Source: Leucobacter edaphi (GTDB lineage Bacteria; Actinomycetota; Actinomycetes; Actinomycetales; Microbacteriaceae). Taken from it: 64,000 nt of DNA. The DNA lies in the NCBI RefSeq assembly GCF_016522535.1, contig NZ_JAEHOI010000002.1, positions 496,001 to 560,000 on the forward strand, written 5' to 3'. Below are positions 40,592-49,422 of this stretch, in pieces; positions within the stretch are counted from its first letter, which is position 1; every line of letters starts with the position of its first letter. The notes beneath the pieces were generated by a model that saw only the letters and a program-made list of their open reading frames with translations, was not told where the DNA came from and made no database searches. The position numbers were made by a program, and so were the translations under genes.

Positions 40592-41677
40592 ATGACCGAG
40601 GTACCCGCGACCGAGATCGCCGTGACGGGCGAGACCGAGTACACGATCACCGTGGGCAGGGACATTCTCGATCGAGTGCCCGCGGCCCTCGGGGAACGCG
40701 TCGCGAAGGTCCTGATCGTGCACACCCCGACCGTGGGGAAGATCGCCTCGGAGCTGCGGGAGTCGCTGCAGAGCCGGTTCCAGCAGGTGCTGCTCGCCGA
40801 GGTGCCCGATGCCGAGGCCGCAAAGCGCGTGGAGGTCGCCGCGTTCTGCTGGCAGATCATGGGGCAGGCCGATTTCACGCGGACCGATGCCGTGATCGGT
40901 CTGGGCGGCGGCGCGGTGACGGACCTCGCGGGCTTCGTCGCGGCCACCTGGCTTCGCGGCGTTCGCCTCGTGCAGATTCCGACGACGGTCCTCGGGATGG
41001 TCGACGCGGCGGTCGGCGGCAAGACCGGCATCAACACGACCGAGGGGAAGAACCTAGTCGGAGCCTTTTACGCGCCAGCTGCCGTGCTCTGCGATCTCAG
41101 CCTGCTCGAGACGCTGCCGCGGAACGAGCTCCTCGCTGGCATGGCCGAGGTCGCGAAGTGCGGCTTCATCGCGGAACCCGAGATCCTCGACATTCTGGAG
41201 GCCGACGTGGCGCGAGCGACCGATCCCGGCACGCCGGAGTTCCGCAGGCTCGTCGAACTGGCCATCGGCGTGAAGGCGCGCGTGGTGTCGGAAGACTTCA
41301 AAGAGGGCGGGCTCCGGGAGATCCTGAACTACGGGCACACGCTCGGCCACGCGATCGAGCACGCCGAACGGTACCAGTGGCGCCACGGCGTCGCGATCTC
41401 GATCGGCATGATGTACGCGGCCGAGCTCGGCCGGATGGCCGGCTCGCTGTCGGACGAGGCTGTCGAGCGCCACCGCAGGATCCTCTCCTCGCTCACCCTT
41501 CCGCTCTCGTACCCCGCTGGCCGCTGGGCGGGTCTGCTCGCGACGATGCAGCGCGACAAGAAGGCGCGCGCCGGGATGCTGCGCTTCATCGTGCTCGATG
41601 ACATCGCGAAGCCGCGCGTGCTGGCGGGAACCGACGAGTCGGTGCTGCAATTCGCCTACCAGGAGATCGCGCAGTAG
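40592..41677 (+). CDS. aroB: 3-dehydroquinate synthase
   Basis: 361 residues with GLGGGAVTDLAGFVAATWLRG, PTTVLGMVDAAVGGKTGIN and the metal-site NYGHTLGHAIEH. It makes 3-dehydroquinate from DAHP using NAD+ and a divalent metal. ATG 40592 follows GAGGAGGAG. The type II dehydroquinase gene aroQ, often next in this cluster, does not follow. Confidence 0.97.
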   Translation: MTEVPATEIAVTGETEYTITVGRDILDRVPAALGERVAKVLIVHTPTVGKIASELRESLQSRFQQVLLAEVPDAEAAKRVEVAAFCWQIMGQADFTRTDAVIGLGGGAVTDLAGFVAATWLRGVRLVQIPTTVLGMVDAAVGGKTGINTTEGKNLVGAFYAPAAVLCDLSLLETLPRNELLAGMAEVAKCGFIAEPEILDILEADVARATDPGTPEFRRLVELAIGVKARVVSEDFKEGGLREILNYGHTLGHAIEHAERYQWRHGVAISIGMMYAAELGRMAGSLSDEAVERHRRILSSLTLPLSYPAGRWAGLLATMQRDKKARAGMLRFIVLDDIAKPRVLAGTDESVLQFAYQEIAQ

Positions 41678-41734
41678 TTTCGCGGGCCGGACGCCCCCCG
41701 CGCACGCGCTGAGCGACGCACCAGTTGTGCGGGA

Positions 41735-43222
41735 TCAGCCGATCCGGAATCCCTGCCCCGTCAGGATCAGCGCGAGCACCCTGCGGTCCTCGGCGTGCAT
41801 GACCCCCTCGACGAAGCGCGTGAGCGCGCGATCGAGGGAAATGGCACCGGCGCTTCCCGCCACCTTCCGCAGCACGGCGACGAGGGTGCGGGGCGCGAGC
41901 ACCGACTCCTCGAGGCCGGGGCGGCCGTCGATGCCGCGCTCGGTGCTGACGTACTCGCCGAACCCCTCGCCGTGCTCGCCCGCGAACACCTGCTGACTGA
42001 TGAAGGCGGCGCGGGCCACGGCGGCGAGGTCCGCGGGGGAGATGCCAGAGGGGAGCGCGCCGTGGGCGTCCGCCACGGCGGCGGCGGCCAGGAGCGCGTT
42101 CTCGCGAGGGAAGTCGTCGTAGGCGAGTCCCGTGTCGGGGTAGTGCACGCGGTAGGCGTTGGCCCCGAAGCGGTTCACGAGCTCCGCGCTCAGCCGATCC
42201 AGGCCGCGATAGCGGTGCGGCGTCTGCTCGTTCGCGGTCGCGAGGATCGCGAATCCCTTGGCGATCTGGATTTCCCTGCCGCCGTCCTCCTGCACGCCGA
42301 GCCGATCTCCTGGACGCAACTGCAGGATCCGGTTGAGCCGTTTGAGGAACTCCGGCGGCATCGCGTTGACCTCGTCGAGGATCACGGGACGGCCCTCGGT
42401 CATGGCGCGGTGAAGCGGGCCAGGCACGAATACGCTGATGGTCGCGCCGCCCTCCGCCCGCAGCTCGTGGGAGCCGATCAGCTGGGAGGTGGTGATGTCG
42501 CCGTAGCCGGACACGAGTTCGGGTTCGCGGCCGAGCCCGGAGCGGCTGAGGTGCTCGGCGAGCGCGGTCTTCGCCCCGCCGGTTTCGCCGATGAGCAGCA
42601 CGGGATCGCCCCGCAGCAGCCCGGGGACCGCCTCCGCGATGATGCCGCGCATCTGCTCGGTCATGAGGAGGCCATCGTTGAGCTGCGTGCGCGCCTCGCG
42701 GATGCGGAGGGCCGCGAGGGCGACGATCGCCTGATCCCGCCGGGTCGGCGAGGTGATCGCCGCGGTCCAGAGGGACCGGCCGCTGTCTTCGCCGAGTTCG
42801 GCGGAGTGCGCCTGTGCCGCCGTTTCCTGCAGCGCCCGGATCCGAGCCGCCTCGTCCCGGGTCAGCTCGCGCGCGCTCGCCATGGCTTGGGCGCGCATCT
42901 CGGTGGCGCGATCGAGTGCCGCGCGACGGTGGGCCTCCGCGCGCCGAGCCGCGACGACGCCGCGCAGCACCGCCGACCGCTCCTGCGCCGCGGTCGAGAG
43001 CGCAGCCTCCGCCCCCGGTTGCGCGAGCGTCGCGGCGAGCCGCGCGTCGAGCCCCGCGAGTTCCGCGCGGAGCGCTTCGGCGCTGGCGGAGGTGCCGCCG
43101 GAGCCATCCGAGCCGCCCGTCTCGGCCGCGTCGAGCGCGCGCAGGGCACGAACGACGAGGCGGCGATCGGCGCGGAGCTCCGCGACCTCTGAGGCGATCG
43201 GATCGTGCAGGTGAGCGGACAT
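41735..43222 (-). CDS. MoxR-like AAA+ ATPase with N-terminal helical extension
   Basis: 495 residues. Residues 1-140 are Ala/Arg/Glu-rich and probably coiled coil. The AAA+ domain has MoxR-type Walker A GETGGAKT (212-219), Walker B VILDEVN (280-286), sensor ILATANE (326-332) and an Arg-finger-like region (VNRF). MoxR ATPases usually work with a VWA partner to remodel proteins or insert metals; the divergent neighbour is such a partner. ATG 43222 is chosen for TAGCGT seven bases upstream. The open frame extends through the neighbour's antisense strand and is not used. Role unknown. Confidence 0.85.
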   Translation of the reverse strand: MSAHLHDPIASEVAELRADRRLVVRALRALDAAETGGSDGSGGTSASAEALRAELAGLDARLAATLAQPGAEAALSTAAQERSAVLRGVVAARRAEAHRRAALDRATEMRAQAMASARELTRDEAARIRALQETAAQAHSAELGEDSGRSLWTAAITSPTRRDQAIVALAALRIREARTQLNDGLLMTEQMRGIIAEAVPGLLRGDPVLLIGETGGAKTALAEHLSRSGLGREPELVSGYGDITTSQLIGSHELRAEGGATISVFVPGPLHRAMTEGRPVILDEVNAMPPEFLKRLNRILQLRPGDRLGVQEDGGREIQIAKGFAILATANEQTPHRYRGLDRLSAELVNRFGANAYRVHYPDTGLAYDDFPRENALLAAAAVADAHGALPSGISPADLAAVARAAFISQQVFAGEHGEGFGEYVSTERGIDGRPGLEESVLAPRTLVAVLRKVAGSAGAISLDRALTRFVEGVMHAEDRRVLALILTGQGFRIG

Positions 43223-43229
43223 ATCGGCC

Positions 43230-43235
43230 ACGCTA
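43230..43235 (-). promoter_or_regulatory. -10 box of the MoxR gene, leaderless start
   Basis: TAGCGT on the minus strand, seven bases before the ATG. Confidence 0.6.
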
Positions 43236-43333
43236 TCACCGCGACTCACCGCGACTCGTCGCGATTCGCCGCGCCGCCCGCACCCGGGCCGCTGGAGCGC
43301 GCTCCGGCGGGAGGGCGCCGCCGCGCCGGCGGC

Positions 43334-43339
43334 TAGGGT
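43334..43339 (+). promoter_or_regulatory. -10 box of the VWA gene, leaderless start
   Basis: TAGGGT, six bases before ATG 43346. The two divergent -10 boxes are about 100 bases apart, so the genes share one control region. Confidence 0.6.
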
Positions 43340-43345
43340 GGTCTC

Positions 43346-45286
43346 ATGAGCGACGCGCGAGATCCCCTGCGCGAACGGCTGCGGGCGAGCGCGGCGATCC
43401 TCGGTTTCGAGATCCGGGTGACCGACGACGCGAGCTGGGCGCTCGAGGACGGCGCCCTGCGGGTCGGACTCGGGTGGTACTCCGAGCGGGGGATTCCCGC
43501 GGACGAGGCGGTCTCGCTCGCGCTCCTCGAACTCTGGCAGGGGCCGCGTGCCGTCCGGGTCTCCGGCGACCGGGAACGACGCGCGGACTCCCTGCGACGC
43601 CGTCGCCCGGATCTGAATGCCCTGATCACTGCGCTCCTTCGCGTCATCGCCGCGAGCGAGCTCCTCGAGGCCATGCCCGGCCTGCGCGGACCGCTCGCCG
43701 CCGGGCTGCGCCGCACCTCGCTCCCGAACCCCGGTGATCTGCCGCGCCATCTGCAGTGGGTGTGGCTCGTGCTCGTGGCGGGCGCTGCCGCGGTATCGGG
43801 TGAACGCGGCGAGGCCGAACGCGTCCCCGGCCTGGCACCGGAGGTGCTCGCGGAGTGGGCGGCCATCGCCGAGCTGCTCCCGGACGACAGGCACCCGTTC
43901 GTGCTCGCGCTCATCGGGGATCCGGCTCGCGGTCGGCTCGCACGCTTCGAGCGCTTGCTCGGGCTGCTTCTTCCCGGTCACGATCGACTGCTCGCTGCCG
44001 ATCTCGCGCAGCGGGGGATCGCGGACCGGGGGTCGCAGGAGTCGGGGGACACCGGTGAGGACGCCGAGGCGCTGCTGACGGACGATCGAGCCGACGCGGC
44101 GTCCGCTGGTGCGGGCGACGAGGACGCGAGCGCCGCGGACGGTGCCGACGCCGACGACGCGGACGGCGATTCGCGGGAAGACGACACGGAGCGTGCCAGG
44201 AAGGGCGAGGGGCGGCAGACCGCGGAGGGAGCCGACCTCTTCGCCGCGGAGCAGGCGGGCTTCGTCGAGTCGGTGCTCGAGACGCCGATGCCGGCCGGTG
44301 CCGCCGCCATCGACGCCGCGCTCGATCTTCCGCAGGGGGCCGTCGCGGACTCCGAGCGCTCCATCACGGAGCCGACGGTGGGCGCGGGAAGCGGCTCCTC
44401 GCTGCCCGCGCTGGGGGACTACCGTCGGCGCGTCTCGGAGCTCGCCGAAGCGATCGAGCGCATGCGACAGGTGTTCGAGCGGATCATCTCCGAGCGTCTC
44501 GGCTCCCGGGGAACGATGAGCCGCATCGCTCATTCCGAGGGCGAGGACCTCGCCGGACACGCGCTCGCAAGCGCGCTCGCAGAGGCTCGGGCCGGGGTTC
44601 CCGCGCCACGTGCGTTCACGCGCCGCGAGCACCGGCCCCGCCGCACGCGCCGGGCCGGGAGCACCGACTACGTGCTCCTCGTGGATCGCTCGGCGTCCAT
44701 GCAGGGTCCGCCGGCAGAGGCCGCAGCGGACGCGATGATCATCCTGTCGGAGGCCCTTGCCGCCGCCGGCCGGGACATCGCGCACGCCGGTAGCCGCACC
44801 GACCTGGATCTCGATCTCGACCTCCGCACCTCGCTCGTGGTGTTCGACGCGGAACCACTGGTGCTGAAACCCCTGTCCAGGGGCATGGACGACGCCCATC
44901 GCCTGGCGCTCCACGGGGCGACGCGATCCCCGCGGGGCGCCACGAACGACGCCGCGGCGCTTCGAGCCGCAGCCATCGAATTCGGTATCGCGCCCCGGCC
45001 GAACTCCCAGCCGGGTGGGACGCGGCGCCTCCTCGGGGGAGGCGAACCGGCCAGCACGCTCGAGCGCAAGCGCGTGCTCTTCATCGTGGGGGACGGCGGA
45101 TCGAACGATCCGGGGGCCGCGCATCGAGAGTTCCGGGAGCTCCGGGCGGCAGGGGTCTCCGTGCACGCGATCGGGATCGGTTCGGGGGAACTCGTCGATC
45201 GCTTCGCCCCTGGAGGCGTCAGGCTCGAGGACCCGCGATCACTTCCCGACACGATTCTGCGACTGATCGAGCGTGAGCTAGCGTGA
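43346..45286 (+). CDS. von Willebrand factor A domain protein, MoxR partner
   Basis: 646 residues. An N-terminal domain of about 225 residues is unrecognised. An acidic linker (about 228-290) follows, then a Ser/Ala-rich helical part, and a C-terminal VWA domain (441-646) with the MIDAS motif DRSAS (447-451), Thr in GATNDAA and Asp in VGDGGSND. The acidic middle and C-terminal VWA resemble CobT of cobalt chelatase, whose AAA+ partner CobS is also MoxR-like, but nothing here indicates cobalamin synthesis. A run of Asp-Leu repeats (DLDLDLDL) lies inside the VWA domain. Followed by a third gene after 31 bases. Confidence 0.8.
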   Translation: MSDARDPLRERLRASAAILGFEIRVTDDASWALEDGALRVGLGWYSERGIPADEAVSLALLELWQGPRAVRVSGDRERRADSLRRRRPDLNALITALLRVIAASELLEAMPGLRGPLAAGLRRTSLPNPGDLPRHLQWVWLVLVAGAAAVSGERGEAERVPGLAPEVLAEWAAIAELLPDDRHPFVLALIGDPARGRLARFERLLGLLLPGHDRLLAADLAQRGIADRGSQESGDTGEDAEALLTDDRADAASAGAGDEDASAADGADADDADGDSREDDTERARKGEGRQTAEGADLFAAEQAGFVESVLETPMPAGAAAIDAALDLPQGAVADSERSITEPTVGAGSGSSLPALGDYRRRVSELAEAIERMRQVFERIISERLGSRGTMSRIAHSEGEDLAGHALASALAEARAGVPAPRAFTRREHRPRRTRRAGSTDYVLLVDRSASMQGPPAEAAADAMIILSEALAAAGRDIAHAGSRTDLDLDLDLRTSLVVFDAEPLVLKPLSRGMDDAHRLALHGATRSPRGATNDAAALRAAAIEFGIAPRPNSQPGGTRRLLGGGEPASTLERKRVLFIVGDGGSNDPGAAHREFRELRAAGVSVHAIGIGSGELVDRFAPGGVRLEDPRSLPDTILRLIERELA

Positions 45287-45317
45287 TCCTCGACCCCGAA
45301 GGAAGGCTGGCGACCCG

Positions 45318-46262
45318 ATGACCGCTCCGCAGAATCGCTCAGACGACGAACTCGCGCTCGCCAGGGCGATGTTCCCCGAGACCGCTGCGCTGCTCGATCG
45401 TGCGCTCGAACGGAACGGGGGAGCCGATCCGCTCTCCGCCCTCGACGCGGTGCTCGACGAGGCGGCCGGAGCGCTCCCGCGGGTCGGGTTCTCCGCGGCC
45501 GCGGCCCCCGCGGCTCCGGGGCAGTCAGCAGACGCGCCCACCGGCCCGGCGGCGAGCCGGTCCGGTGGAGCGGGCGACCGCGCGGGGGAAACGCGAGGCG
45601 AGCCGGGAGCGAGCCGCGCTTCCGGACCCGCGGACGCCGACGTCGAGGGCCGGGCGATCGCGACGATCGCCCGCATGCGTCGACTCTTCGAGCCGCTCGG
45701 GCTTCCGGTTCCCGAGCCCGAGGCGTTCGTCGCGGCCGGCGTGGACCCCGCCGTTCTCGCCGCGGCCGTTGCTGCGGACCCGACGCTCGAGATCGTTGCG
45801 GCGCCGCACGGGATCGGTGCCGAAGCCTGGGACGCAGCTTTCCGCAGTGTTCAGGGCCCCGAACTGGTGTTCGCGTCCGAGGTGCGCGACGGTTTCGCCC
45901 AGCTCGATCGCCTGCCGGGCGGGGTTCCCTCGGTGGGAGTGCCCCTCGCGTTCGGGCGCAGGATCGAGTGGAGCCTCCGCGCGATCCCCGCCGACTCGCG
46001 GCCGGCCGTGCTCGGACTCTCCCACGCCCACGGCCCGCATCCGACGGTTGCCGAGATGCTGGCGCTGCAGCTCGGGAGGTTCGCGGAGGCCGGCGCGCTC
46101 GTGGATCCGGGGACCTTCACCTGGCTCGACGGGCATATCGGCGGGGGAAAGCTCGCGGCGCGTCACGTCTACGACGCCGGGGAGCACGCGATCCGCCTGA
46201 GCGCGCGCGAGGTCGGGAGCCAGGGGCCGCACATGGGGGCGCGGCCGCCCGCCGGGAGCTAG
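45318..46262 (+). CDS. Third gene of the MoxR-VWA cassette, unknown function
   Basis: 314 residues, not recognised. A short helical N-terminus, a low-complexity linker (about 57-108), then a folded C-terminal half containing SHAHGPH (235-241), a possible metal-binding His cluster, and a His-containing end (WLDGHIGGGKLAARHVYDAGEH, GSQGPHMGARPP). There is no signal peptide or membrane segment. AAGGA precedes the ATG. Tight linkage to the VWA gene suggests a substrate or adaptor of the ATPase; that is inference. Confidence 0.7.
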   Translation: MTAPQNRSDDELALARAMFPETAALLDRALERNGGADPLSALDAVLDEAAGALPRVGFSAAAAPAAPGQSADAPTGPAASRSGGAGDRAGETRGEPGASRASGPADADVEGRAIATIARMRRLFEPLGLPVPEPEAFVAAGVDPAVLAAAVAADPTLEIVAAPHGIGAEAWDAAFRSVQGPELVFASEVRDGFAQLDRLPGGVPSVGVPLAFGRRIEWSLRAIPADSRPAVLGLSHAHGPHPTVAEMLALQLGRFAEAGALVDPGTFTWLDGHIGGGKLAARHVYDAGEHAIRLSAREVGSQGPHMGARPPAGS

Positions 46263-46266
46263 CGGC

Positions 46267-46830
46267 TCAGTCCCACTCGCTCGGCGCTTCGGCGCGCGTG
46301 GAGGGGAGCCGCGTCGCTTCGGCCCACTCGAGGATCCCGTCCGGCAGCGCGAAGTCCGCGCGGTTCGCGCCGGTTTTGGCGATCACGTCGTCGATGGGCA
46401 CGACTCCCCCTGACTTGCGGAGGATGCGCGCCCGCACGATGGCCCGCGCGTAGATCTCGGCCTCGCCCCGCGGGCGTCGCACGAAGCGCTGTTCAATGAA
46501 CACCGCCTGCGCATCGAAGCCGATGATCCGGGACTCGATCCAGAAGCGCTTCCACGGGTTGAGCGACTTCCGGTAGGAGATCGTCTGGCCGACGACAACC
46601 GGATACCAGGCCTCGCGCTTGAAGACCTCGAGCACGCCGGTGCGCTGGATCAGGTCGAAGCGGGCGACGTCCATGATCGACAGGTATTTGCCGTTGTTCA
46701 TGTGCCCAAGCAAGTCGAGATCCGTCGGCCACACGCGGAAGCGGGAGCGGGAGACGTCGCCGAACGAGAGGCGACGGCCGCGAGGGCCGACGAACAGGAA
46801 GTGCCAGAGCGTGCGGAACATCATGTGCAT
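46267..46830 (-). CDS. Hotdog-fold acyl-CoA thioesterase-like protein
   Basis: 187 residues with DLDLLGHMNNGKYLSIMDVARFDL near the start, the 4HBT/THEM6-type hotdog signature containing the catalytic Asp/His-Met-Asn-Asn pattern. Likely hydrolyses an acyl-CoA thioester; substrate unknown. It is convergent with the cassette (five bases from the previous stop). ATG 46830 is preferred because TAGGAT lies six bases upstream; an inner ATG at 46824 is possible. Confidence 0.8.
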   Translation of the reverse strand: MHMMFRTLWHFLFVGPRGRRLSFGDVSRSRFRVWPTDLDLLGHMNNGKYLSIMDVARFDLIQRTGVLEVFKREAWYPVVVGQTISYRKSLNPWKRFWIESRIIGFDAQAVFIEQRFVRRPRGEAEIYARAIVRARILRKSGGVVPIDDVIAKTGANRADFALPDGILEWAEATRLPSTRAEAPSEWD

Positions 46831-46836
46831 GGTGCG

Positions 46837-46842
46837 ATCCTA
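46837..46842 (-). promoter_or_regulatory. -10 box of the thioesterase gene, leaderless start
   Basis: TAGGAT on the minus strand, six bases before the ATG. Confidence 0.6.
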
Positions 46843-47011
46843 TGGTCAGTGGATGATCGGCCTCGCCGATTTGTGGGCGCTCTGAGACGGGTCGTGGGGC
46901 CCCGGGCGCCCCGCTGTGGGAAAAGACCCATCACCGAAGAGTCGATCGGCCCGGCGCGCCTGGACCCGGAGCGCTGCGTGTGCCCCGCGTGTGCCTGGGT
47001 GGCGGGGGAGG

Positions 47012-47968
47012 CTAGTCGTTCGAGAACGCGACCCAGGCCATATCGCCCATCTCCTTGCCGAGCACCTCGAGCCTCGGGCGCCCGTCCTCGCCGATGCGGA
47101 AGGTCGCCGAGGCGAGCTCATCGGTGGTCGTTGCCCGCAGATGCTCGGAGTTCAGCAGATAGTCAAGTCCCTCGCGGAGATCCTTCGCAGACACGTCGGC
47201 GAGCTTGAACGTCTTCGTGGCGCTCGAGGTTCCCTCGACGTCGTTGAAGATCACCTGCGGGTCGACGCGCAACTGCCTGGTGAACTGGGTCTTTCGCTTG
47301 CCGGCCGCGGTCTCCTGCTCCGGGCCGATGAACGTGTAGCCGGCGCCCTCCTCGCCGAAGGGGCCGTACACCCCCTCGATCTTGAACTCGAGGAGTTCCG
47401 GGCCGATCGCGGTCTTCGCCTCTGCGAGGGCGGTCGTGAGGCTCGCGTCGGAGAACGGGTCTTGCAGCACGGGAACCTTCTCCTCGCCGAGCCACGACGT
47501 TCCCCAGGCCTTCGCGCCATCGCCGCTGCAGGCGGCGGCCGTGAACAGCGCGCCGCCGGGGGTGACCGACGACTCCACGGCGGTCGGCTCGGTTCCCTCG
47601 GCGCATCCGAGATCCTGCTGGGCGCGCTTCACGATGAGATCGTAGGGGAACGTATCGATCGGGATCGTCGCCGAGTGGGGAGCGGGCACCGTGCCGTCGG
47701 CGTAGAGATCGTCGCCCTCCGGCAGGGTCTTGCCCACCTTGCCCTCGCCGGTCAGGAGGTCGATCGACCCGGACGTTTTCCCCTCGACGGGAATGGAGAT
47801 CCGCAGCAGCTCGCTCGACCCCGCCTTCTTGGCGATCTCGCCGACGCGCTTTTTCAGGGACGCGCCGTCGCTGAACGTCTGCGAGCCGCCGAATCCTGCC
47901 GGGCTGCAGGCGGTGAGGAGGATCGCGGCGCCTCCCGCGATGAGGGTGGGGATCAGTTTCTTGCGCAT
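47012..47968 (-). CDS. Predicted lipoprotein of unknown function
   Basis: 318 residues. Basic start MRKKLIP, a hydrophobic stretch and the lipobox LLTAC place it on the outer face of the membrane as a diacylated lipoprotein. The mature part has two further Cys (LGCAEG, AACSGD) but no domain I recognise. ATG 47968 with GAGGAA upstream is chosen over the longer open frame. It is the last gene before efp, which is divergent. Confidence 0.8.
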   Translation of the reverse strand: MRKKLIPTLIAGGAAILLTACSPAGFGGSQTFSDGASLKKRVGEIAKKAGSSELLRISIPVEGKTSGSIDLLTGEGKVGKTLPEGDDLYADGTVPAPHSATIPIDTFPYDLIVKRAQQDLGCAEGTEPTAVESSVTPGGALFTAAACSGDGAKAWGTSWLGEEKVPVLQDPFSDASLTTALAEAKTAIGPELLEFKIEGVYGPFGEEGAGYTFIGPEQETAAGKRKTQFTRQLRVDPQVIFNDVEGTSSATKTFKLADVSAKDLREGLDYLLNSEHLRATTTDELASATFRIGEDGRPRLEVLGKEMGDMAWVAFSND

Positions 47969-48026
47969 GTGCTTCCTCGCGTGTCCGCCGGCGTCCCGGA
48001 ACAGTGGGGTGGTTCTTTTTCTCAGC

Positions 48027-48032
48027 ACTTTA
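48027..48032 (-). promoter_or_regulatory. Candidate -10 box of the lipoprotein gene
   Basis: TAAAGT on the minus strand, about 58 bases before the ATG. Confidence 0.4.
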
Positions 48033-48153
48033 CCGTGGGATTCACATGAAGTCGCTATGTTTTGCGTTCCCGCTCGGGTCATGGGGGAGCTGCCCGGCAG
48101 ATGCCCGTGCCTTCCGCTGCGGCCCGATGCAGTCGAAGTTCAGCCGCAGGCTG

Positions 48154-48159
48154 TAAGCT
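48154..48159 (+). promoter_or_regulatory. Candidate efp -10 box
   Basis: TAAGCT preceded by TG (TGTAAGCT), about 50 bases before the efp ATG. Confidence 0.5.
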
Positions 48160-48209
48160 GGATCGGCGCGTTCCGCGCTCGAACTTCACAGAACCCGGAG
48201 AAACACTGC

Positions 48210-48773
48210 ATGGCAACCTCGAACGACATCAAGAACGGCACCGTGATCAAGGAGAACGGTCAGCTCTGGAGCGTGGTCGAGTTCCAGCACGTCAAGCCGG
48301 GCAAGGGCGGCGCATTCGTCCGCACGAAGCAGAAGAACGTCGTGTCGGGCAAGATCATCGACAAGACCTACAACGCCGGCGCCAAGATCGAGACCGCCAC
48401 GGTCGATCGCCGCGACTACCAGTACCTGTACCAGGACGGCGCTGACTTCGTCTTCATGGACCAGGCCGATTACGACCAGCTCACCGTCTCCGGCACGGTC
48501 GTCGGCGACGCCGTGAAGTGGATGATGGAGAACACGCAGGTGCAGATCGCGCTGCACGAGGGCGAGCCCCTCTACCTCGAGCTCCCCGCGTCCGTGATCC
48601 TCGAGGTCACCTACACCGAGCCGGGCCTGCAGGGCGACCGCTCGACGGGCGGCACCAAGCCTGCCACCGTCGAGACCGGTGCCGAGATCCAGGTTCCGCT
48701 GTTCCTCGAGACCGGCACGAAGGTCAAGGTCGACACCCGCACGGGCGACTACCTCGGCCGCGTCAACGACTAG
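48210..48773 (+). CDS. efp: Elongation factor P
   Basis: 187 residues, three-domain EF-P with the loop [14 protein letters not shown] carrying the tip Lys and the C-terminal [12 protein letters not shown]. It relieves ribosome stalling at polyproline, which matters here because several window proteins are Pro-rich. ATG 48210 has GGAGAAA upstream. nusB starts on the last base of the stop codon. Confidence 0.97.
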   Translation: MATSNDIKNGTVIKENGQLWSVVEFQHVKPGKGGAFVRTKQKNVVSGKIIDKTYNAGAKIETATVDRRDYQYLYQDGADFVFMDQADYDQLTVSGTVVGDAVKWMMENTQVQIALHEGEPLYLELPASVILEVTYTEPGLQGDRSTGGTKPATVETGAEIQVPLFLETGTKVKVDTRTGDYLGRVND

Positions 48774-49189
48774 TGTCAGCCCGCACGAAGGCGCGCAAGC
48801 GCGCGCTCGACATGCTCTTCCAGGCCGATGTCCGCAGTGAGCCGATCCTCGCGATCGTGCAGGCGGAGGCTCGCCGCGCGGCGAGCGAGCCGGACCGTGA
48901 GGCCTCGTGGCTGTACGCCCGCGAGATCGTCGACGGGGTCACCGATCACCGCGATGAGATCGACGAGCTGCTCATGAGCTACGCCCAGGGGTGGACCCTG
49001 GACCGGATGCCCAACGTGGATCGTGCGCTCCTGCGCGTTGCCGCGTGGGAGATCCTCTTCAACCCTGAGGTGCCGGCCGCCGTGGCCATCGATGAGGCCG
49101 TCGAGCTCGCGAAGGAGTACTCGACGGAGGATTCCGGCCGCTTCGTCAACGGGGTGCTCGGGAAGATCGCGGACCAGGCGAAAGCCTGA
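48773..49189 (+). CDS. nusB: Transcription antitermination factor NusB
   Basis: 138 residues, helical, with ARKRALDMLFQADV at the start and EVPAAVAIDEAVELAKEYSTEDSGRFVNGVLGKIA at the end, the NusB signature. It binds boxA RNA with NusE for rRNA antitermination. The GTG start shares its first base with the efp TAG stop, so the pair is coupled. Confidence 0.96.
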   Translation: MSARTKARKRALDMLFQADVRSEPILAIVQAEARRAASEPDREASWLYAREIVDGVTDHRDEIDELLMSYAQGWTLDRMPNVDRALLRVAAWEILFNPEVPAAVAIDEAVELAKEYSTEDSGRFVNGVLGKIADQAKA

Positions 49190-49211
49190 TCCGAGCCAGG
49201 GAATCCCGGAT

Positions 49212-49252
49212 CGAGGGGCCGGTGCGAGAGCGTTTCTCGCACCGGCCCCTCG
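49212..49252 (+). terminator. efp-nusB terminator
   Basis: An 18-bp perfect stem (49212-49229 with 49235-49252), loop GCGTT, tail TCGTT. Confidence 0.92.
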
Positions 49253-49356
49253 TCGTTCGCGCCACGCCGGGCGGTGGCGGCCCCCTGCACGGCGCGCCGT
49301 CACGCGCGGGGAGCCTGCCAGACATCCGTCGCGGCACGAATCCCGCCGGGGTGCGC

Positions 49357-49362
49357 TAGGGT
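49357..49362 (+). promoter_or_regulatory. pyr operon -10 box
   Basis: TAGGGT, about 60 bases before the pyrR ATG, giving a leader just long enough for the PyrR hairpin. Confidence 0.55.
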
Positions 49363-49386
49363 GGAGGGGTTGCAGCTTTTCTTTAA

Positions 49387-49407
49387 CTCCCGTCCTGTGA
49401 GGCGGAG
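49387..49407 (+). promoter_or_regulatory. PyrR-binding RNA hairpin
   Basis: The stem CTCC(C)G/CGGAG encloses TCCTGTGAGG (49393-49402), which fits the PyrR-recognised UCCNGNGAGG loop. The ribosome site GAAGGGGGG begins immediately after the stem. PyrR bound with UMP or UTP would therefore hinder translation, as described for mycobacterial pyrR; no classic terminator follows. Confidence 0.75.
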
Positions 49408-49422
49408 AAGGGGGGCTCGAAT

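Noticed and set aside
43223-45166. Upstream extension of the MoxR frame through the VWA gene
   Set aside because: It lies antisense to a convincing VWA gene; the MoxR homology region and leaderless promoter support ATG 43222.
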